Assembly (NCBI GenBank): GCA_035620395.1
Contig: DASPGW010000189.1
Coordinates: 1-37,921, forward strand
Reading direction: 5' to 3'
Length of the DNA stretch: 37,921 nucleotides
Source of the DNA: Desulfuromonadales bacterium
GTDB taxonomy: Bacteria; Desulfobacterota; Desulfuromonadia; Desulfuromonadales; DASPGW01
Shown: in pieces, positions 33,656 through 37,921 of the stretch
How positions within the stretch are numbered: the stretch's first letter is position 1
How the letters are laid out: each line of letters begins with the position of its first letter
Notes under the pieces: generated by a model
Databases searched by the model: none
What the model saw: the letters and a program-made list of their open reading frames with translations, nothing else
What the model was told of the DNA's origin: nothing
Position numbers and translations under genes: made by a program

Positions 33656-35002
33656 ATGCAGGAAACAGGGAGGTCATCCGGAGTGGTCATCGCGATGACC
33701 GTATTTCTGGGAGCAGTTTTATTGAACTCTCTAACGGGTTTTCATAGCTTGCTTTTTGCTGCCACGGCCGAATCCTGCATGGCCAGAAATTGCCACGCCA
33801 ATTTTGGCAAGGAGGCATTCGTCCACGGTCCGGTCGCCTCCGGCGACTGCATCTTGTGTCACATCCAGACGAGGAAGCACAAGTTCGAGCCGATCGCCGA
33901 CGCCGGAAAACTTTGTCTGGAGTGTCATGAGCGGCTCGACACGGAAAAAGTCGTGCATCAGCCGGTCAGGGAAGGCAAGTGCACCCAATGCCATGACCCG
34001 CACCAGTCCCCGAACAGGTTCATGCTGAGAGGGGCTGGGGCCGACCTCTGCTACCGTTGTCACGACAGGGCTCTCGCCGGCGGCAAGTACGTTCATGGAC
34101 CGGTGGCCGCGGGAAGTTGCAGCACCTGCCATGACGTTCATCAGAGCGAGTTTCCGCGAATGCTTCTGGCCGAGGGGAATGAGGTCTGTTTCGCCTGCCA
34201 TTCCGACAAGGCGGAGGCGATCAAGGCCCGGAAGTTCATCCATGCGCCGGTCGAGGAAGCCTGCGTCAACTGCCACAATCCCCACAGCAGCCCGTTCAGG
34301 TATAATTTGCCGGCGGATGGTTCGCGCGACCTCTGCTACACCTGCCATGCGGAGAAGGCTGCACAAATCGCCGGAGCAACGGTCAGACACGGTGCGCTGA
34401 ACACCGAACGGAAGTGCCTCAGGTGCCACGATCCCCATGCTTCCGATTACGTCAAGCAGCTTCCCCAGGCGCCGGCCGACCTCTGTCTGGGCTGCCACGA
34501 CCGGGAATACACCAAGTCGACCGGCAAGGTGGCCAACATGAAGGAATTGCTGAGCCTCAATGTCATCCACCATGGTCCGATCAAGCAGAAGGACTGCTCC
34601 GGCTGCCACAATGCCCACGGCTCGAAGAATTTCCGGATGCTGCGCGAGTATTTTCCGGAAGCCTTCTACGCCGGCTACAATCCGGACAACTACAAGCTCT
34701 GCTTCATGTGCCACGAACAGTCTCTGGCCAGCGAAGAGAAAACCATGACCCTGACCGGTTTCAGGGACGGTGACCGTAACCTGCATGCCGTCCACGTCAA
34801 TAAGCCGGACAAGGGGCGGACCTGCCGCGCCTGCCATGATGCCCATGCCACCAACAACCCCCGGCATATCCGGGACGCCGTCCCTTTCGGCGGCTGGCAG
34901 TTGCCGGTGGGCTTCACCAAGACCGAGACCGGCGGTCAGTGTCTGCCGGGATGTCACCAACTGCTGAAATATGACCGCAACAAACCGGTGGGCAAGCCCT
35001 AG
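33656..35002 (+). CDS. Periplasmic or outer-surface multihaem cytochrome c (13 CXXCH sites)
   Basis: A 448-residue precursor with an N-terminal signal/anchor segment (about residues 10-37). I count 13 CXXCH haem sites (such as CILCH, CLECH, CTQCH, CYRCH), one CX4CH near the N-terminus (CMARNCH) and one CX3CH near the C-terminus (CLPGCH). They come in doubled pairs with a recurring unit of about 45 residues: (V/I)H-x-P-V, then CxxCH(D/N)PH, matching the doubled-CXXCH family. Such proteins store and move electrons, often to extracellular acceptors. The partner genes downstream encode a TPR protein and a TlpA-like/TPR protein. Start ATG 33656, with GGGAG upstream. Confidence 0.92.
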   Translation: MQETGRSSGVVIAMTVFLGAVLLNSLTGFHSLLFAATAESCMARNCHANFGKEAFVHGPVASGDCILCHIQTRKHKFEPIADAGKLCLECHERLDTEKVVHQPVREGKCTQCHDPHQSPNRFMLRGAGADLCYRCHDRALAGGKYVHGPVAAGSCSTCHDVHQSEFPRMLLAEGNEVCFACHSDKAEAIKARKFIHAPVEEACVNCHNPHSSPFRYNLPADGSRDLCYTCHAEKAAQIAGATVRHGALNTERKCLRCHDPHASDYVKQLPQAPADLCLGCHDREYTKSTGKVANMKELLSLNVIHHGPIKQKDCSGCHNAHGSKNFRMLREYFPEAFYAGYNPDNYKLCFMCHEQSLASEEKTMTLTGFRDGDRNLHAVHVNKPDKGRTCRACHDAHATNNPRHIRDAVPFGGWQLPVGFTKTETGGQCLPGCHQLLKYDRNKPVGKP

Positions 35003-35037
35003 AGGCTTTCCCGGTTGCCAAAGGAGTCGTTCGGACG

Positions 35038-35556
35038 ATGCAATTACCTCGAATCATCCAGGCTCTGACGCCGGGGCTCCTGCTTATGCTGGCAGTCGCG
35101 TTTTTCGAGCCGGCGCGGGCGGCCGGAGCGGAGGCGGTCCGGCCGCCGGCCGCGCCGACAGGCAGCCCGGAACCCGCTGAAAAGGGACGGTCCGCCGAGA
35201 TCGAGGCCCTTCGGGCAGAACTGGCGCAGGCGGGCGGCGACGCCCCGGCCCATTCCCGCCTGGGCTGGCTATTGCTGGGAGAAGGGGACTGGGATGCGGC
35301 CATCACGGCCTTCGATCATGCCCTGCGGCTCAACCCCCGCTCCTCCGACGCCAGAACGGGGAAAGGGGCGGCTTTGGCCCGCAAGGGGGAGCTTGCTGCG
35401 GCGGAAGCTTTGCTGAAGGGCGCCCTTGAGCACAATCCCAACCCGGTTCGGGCCCATTATGAGCTCGGCCTGGTTTACGACCGCCTCGGGGCACCCGACA
35501 AGGCCATGGCAGAGTTCAAGGCAGCAATCGAGCATTATCGCCAGGGCCGCAGGTAG
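35038..35556 (+). CDS. Exported TPR protein
   Basis: A 172-residue protein with a signal peptide (residues 1-28, ending ARAAG) and a Pro/Ala-rich linker. Three tetratricopeptide repeats follow from about residue 60, for example AHSRLGWLLLGEGDWDAAI and AHYELGLVYDRLGAPDKAM. It would lie in the periplasm and serve as a protein-binding scaffold, perhaps for cytochrome maturation or assembly. It is 35 bases downstream of the multihaem cytochrome gene and 46 bases before the TlpA-like gene, in one operon. An AAGGAG site lies about 11 bases before the ATG. Confidence 0.85.
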   Translation: MQLPRIIQALTPGLLLMLAVAFFEPARAAGAEAVRPPAAPTGSPEPAEKGRSAEIEALRAELAQAGGDAPAHSRLGWLLLGEGDWDAAITAFDHALRLNPRSSDARTGKGAALARKGELAAAEALLKGALEHNPNPVRAHYELGLVYDRLGAPDKAMAEFKAAIEHYRQGRR

Positions 35557-35602
35557 CCGCCGTAGTGTGCCGTTTTTCCCCGGAATGTGAGCGAGGAACT
35601 CC

Positions 35603-36715
35603 ATGCGTATCCGGATCCATTATTTGGTGGTGCTGACCTTTTTGCTCTCGGGGCTCGGCTTGTGCATCATGGTCCCTTCCGGCGCCACCCTGCAGGGACT
35701 CCAGGTCGGAGCCGAGGCCCCAGACTTCCGTTTGCCAAGCGTGACCGGCGAGAGCTGGACCTACGCCGAGTTGAAGGGGGAAAAACTGACCCTGGTCGTC
35801 TTCTGGTCGACCTGGAGCAAAAAATCGGCGCAGGCGCTCAGCGACCTTCAGCAACTTTACGACAAGTACCGCGATCGCGGGCTGTCGGTCATTGCCATCA
35901 ACGCCGACGGGCAGACGGTGTCGGAGGAAGCCATGGCCGCCATCAAGACCACGATCGCCGAACTCAAGCTGGAATTCCCGGTCCTGGTCGACCGGCAACT
36001 GGCGACATTTCACGACTTCGGGGTGATCGCCCTGCCTTCCACCGTCCTGCTGGACGGGGAGAGGAACATCAGGTACGAGCTTTCGGGTTACCCGCTGGTC
36101 GGCGCCGGGGAATTGAAAGGCCTGGTGGCGTCGGCACTGGAGGGGGAACGCGCCGCCGTCGCCTTGCCGAAGCAGGACCGCCAGCCGACCAGAACGGCCC
36201 TGCGATACTACAATATGGGGAGAAATACCCTGAAATCGCGACGAATGGCGGAGGCGGCCGAGACCTGGTTCCGCAAGGCCATTGCCGAGGATCCGGGGTT
36301 TGTCCTGCCGCATCTCGGCCTGGCCAAGGTCTACGCCGGCCGGGGTGATCTTGCCCGGGCCAGAACCGAATACGAGCAGGCACTGGCCAAGGAGCCGGGC
36401 AACGCTGTCGCCCTCTGCGAGATGGGAATATTGCTGGTGCAGGAGGGCAGGCTGGTGGAAGGGCAGTCCTTGTTCGCTCGGAGTCTGGCCGTGGATGAGG
36501 CGTACGCCCCGTGCTACTATTACGCCGGATACGCTCATGGCAAGCAGGGGGACATGGGTGCCGCCTTGAAGATGTTCGAAGAAGCTGCCGCCATCAACCG
36601 GCTCGATTTCGAAATCTACACCTACAAGGGGCGCATGTACGAAGAGCTCGGCAGCGTACGGGAGGCGGCTGACGCCTACCGGCAAGCTGTCGAGGTGATC
36701 CTGTCGTTGAACTGA
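35603..36715 (+). CDS. TlpA-like thioredoxin-fold plus TPR protein lacking redox cysteines
   Basis: A 370-residue exported protein with a signal or anchor segment (about 7-24). A TlpA/AhpC-like thioredoxin domain covers about 35-190, ending with the cis-Pro region LPSTVLLD. TPR repeats occupy about 200-370 (for example PHLGLAKVYAGRGDLARARTEY). The redox motif WCxxC is replaced by WSKKS (residues 71-75), so both cysteines are serine and disulfide chemistry is not possible at this site. It may be a chaperone or scaffold rather than a reductase. It is the third gene of the cytochrome operon and is followed by a terminator. Confidence 0.85.
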   Translation: MRIRIHYLVVLTFLLSGLGLCIMVPSGATLQGLQVGAEAPDFRLPSVTGESWTYAELKGEKLTLVVFWSTWSKKSAQALSDLQQLYDKYRDRGLSVIAINADGQTVSEEAMAAIKTTIAELKLEFPVLVDRQLATFHDFGVIALPSTVLLDGERNIRYELSGYPLVGAGELKGLVASALEGERAAVALPKQDRQPTRTALRYYNMGRNTLKSRRMAEAAETWFRKAIAEDPGFVLPHLGLAKVYAGRGDLARARTEYEQALAKEPGNAVALCEMGILLVQEGRLVEGQSLFARSLAVDEAYAPCYYYAGYAHGKQGDMGAALKMFEEAAAINRLDFEIYTYKGRMYEELGSVREAADAYRQAVEVILSLN

Positions 36716-36825
36716 CGACAGGGGGCGGGTTCCGGTCGGGGCGGAGGGGCGTCGGTAAGGCAGCGGCAGAAGTGTGGAGATGGGCCTGAACCGGTATGGA
36801 CGACAGGGTGGAACGCAGAATGAAC

Positions 36826-36850
36826 GCCCGGCGCAAGCCGGGCTTTTTTT
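36826..36850 (+). terminator. Rho-independent terminator of the cytochrome operon
   Basis: A 7-base-pair stem GCCCGGC / GCCGGGC with a GCAA tetraloop is followed by seven Ts (36844-36850). It lies 110 bases past the stop of the TlpA-like gene and looks strong. Confidence 0.85.
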
Positions 36851-36989
36851 GTGTTAAAAGGGTAGGCTTGTGTGTAGTTAGGGAACACAAAAAATTCGGA
36901 TGCGGCAGCGCGGAGGCGGCCGGAGAGTTTTGCGTATAGGCAAAAAAACGAGCACTGTCCAAATGATGGGCAGTACTGATTAACATTTG

Positions 36990-37921
<932 letters not shown>

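Overview
The window is about 38 kb of GC-rich chromosomal DNA from a bacterium, most likely a member of the Desulfuromonadia (Geobacter/Desulfuromonas-like). This is inferred from a periplasmic cytochrome with 13 CXXCH sites plus two non-standard sites, a flavodiiron protein, a rubredoxin-like zinc ribbon fused to a beta-lactamase fold, a type Ibeta DAHP synthase, and several tiny cysteine-rich proteins of a kind I associate with that group. No rRNA, tRNA or CRISPR array was seen.

Layout. 1-2245: the end of an antitoxin gene, a Doc toxin, an ECF sigma factor, a 59-residue Cys/Met-rich protein and a carboxymuconolactone-decarboxylase-like protein. 2481-5828: a DEDDh exonuclease, a lone GH13 amylase, a 70-residue putative zinc protein and a zinc-ribbon/beta-lactamase-fold protein. 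6029-13587: a phosphate-centred block. It holds a PhoU/DUF47-like protein with a large unrecognised N-terminus, translationally coupled to a truncated pyruvate-phosphate-dikinase-like protein. These converge on a minus-strand operon (Lys-rich Cys protein, CHAD, CYTH, SixA), which is divergent from Ppx/GppA. 13790-20396: a cupredoxin lipoprotein and a cytochrome c, DAHP synthase, a Tat-exported metallophosphoesterase, a flavodiiron protein and PriA. 20447-32028: a complete minus-strand tad (Flp pilus) operon in the order Flp, TadV, CpaB, RcpA/CpaC, lipoprotein, TadE, TadG-like, TadZ/CpaE, TadA/CpaF, TadB, TadC, TadD, SH3 protein. 32029-33655: a strikingly AT-rich, gene-poor stretch with a transposase remnant. 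33656-36715: multihaem cytochrome, TPR protein and a TlpA-like/TPR protein whose redox cysteines are both serine. 37113-end: the start of glutamate dehydrogenase.

Most interesting is the 6-13.6 kb block. It brings together a possible maker of phosphohistidine (ATP-grasp plus swivelling His domain, but no PEP domain), a phosphohistidine phosphatase (SixA), a triphosphate-tunnel enzyme (CYTH), a polyphosphate-binding domain (CHAD), an exopolyphosphatase-family enzyme and a PhoU-like domain. I suggest, as inference only, an uncharacterised phosphoryl-transfer or polyphosphate system. Secondary points of interest are the cytochrome/TPR/Ser-substituted TlpA cassette, its possibly structured leader, and a palindromic repeat that twice begins exactly at the stop codon of the preceding gene.
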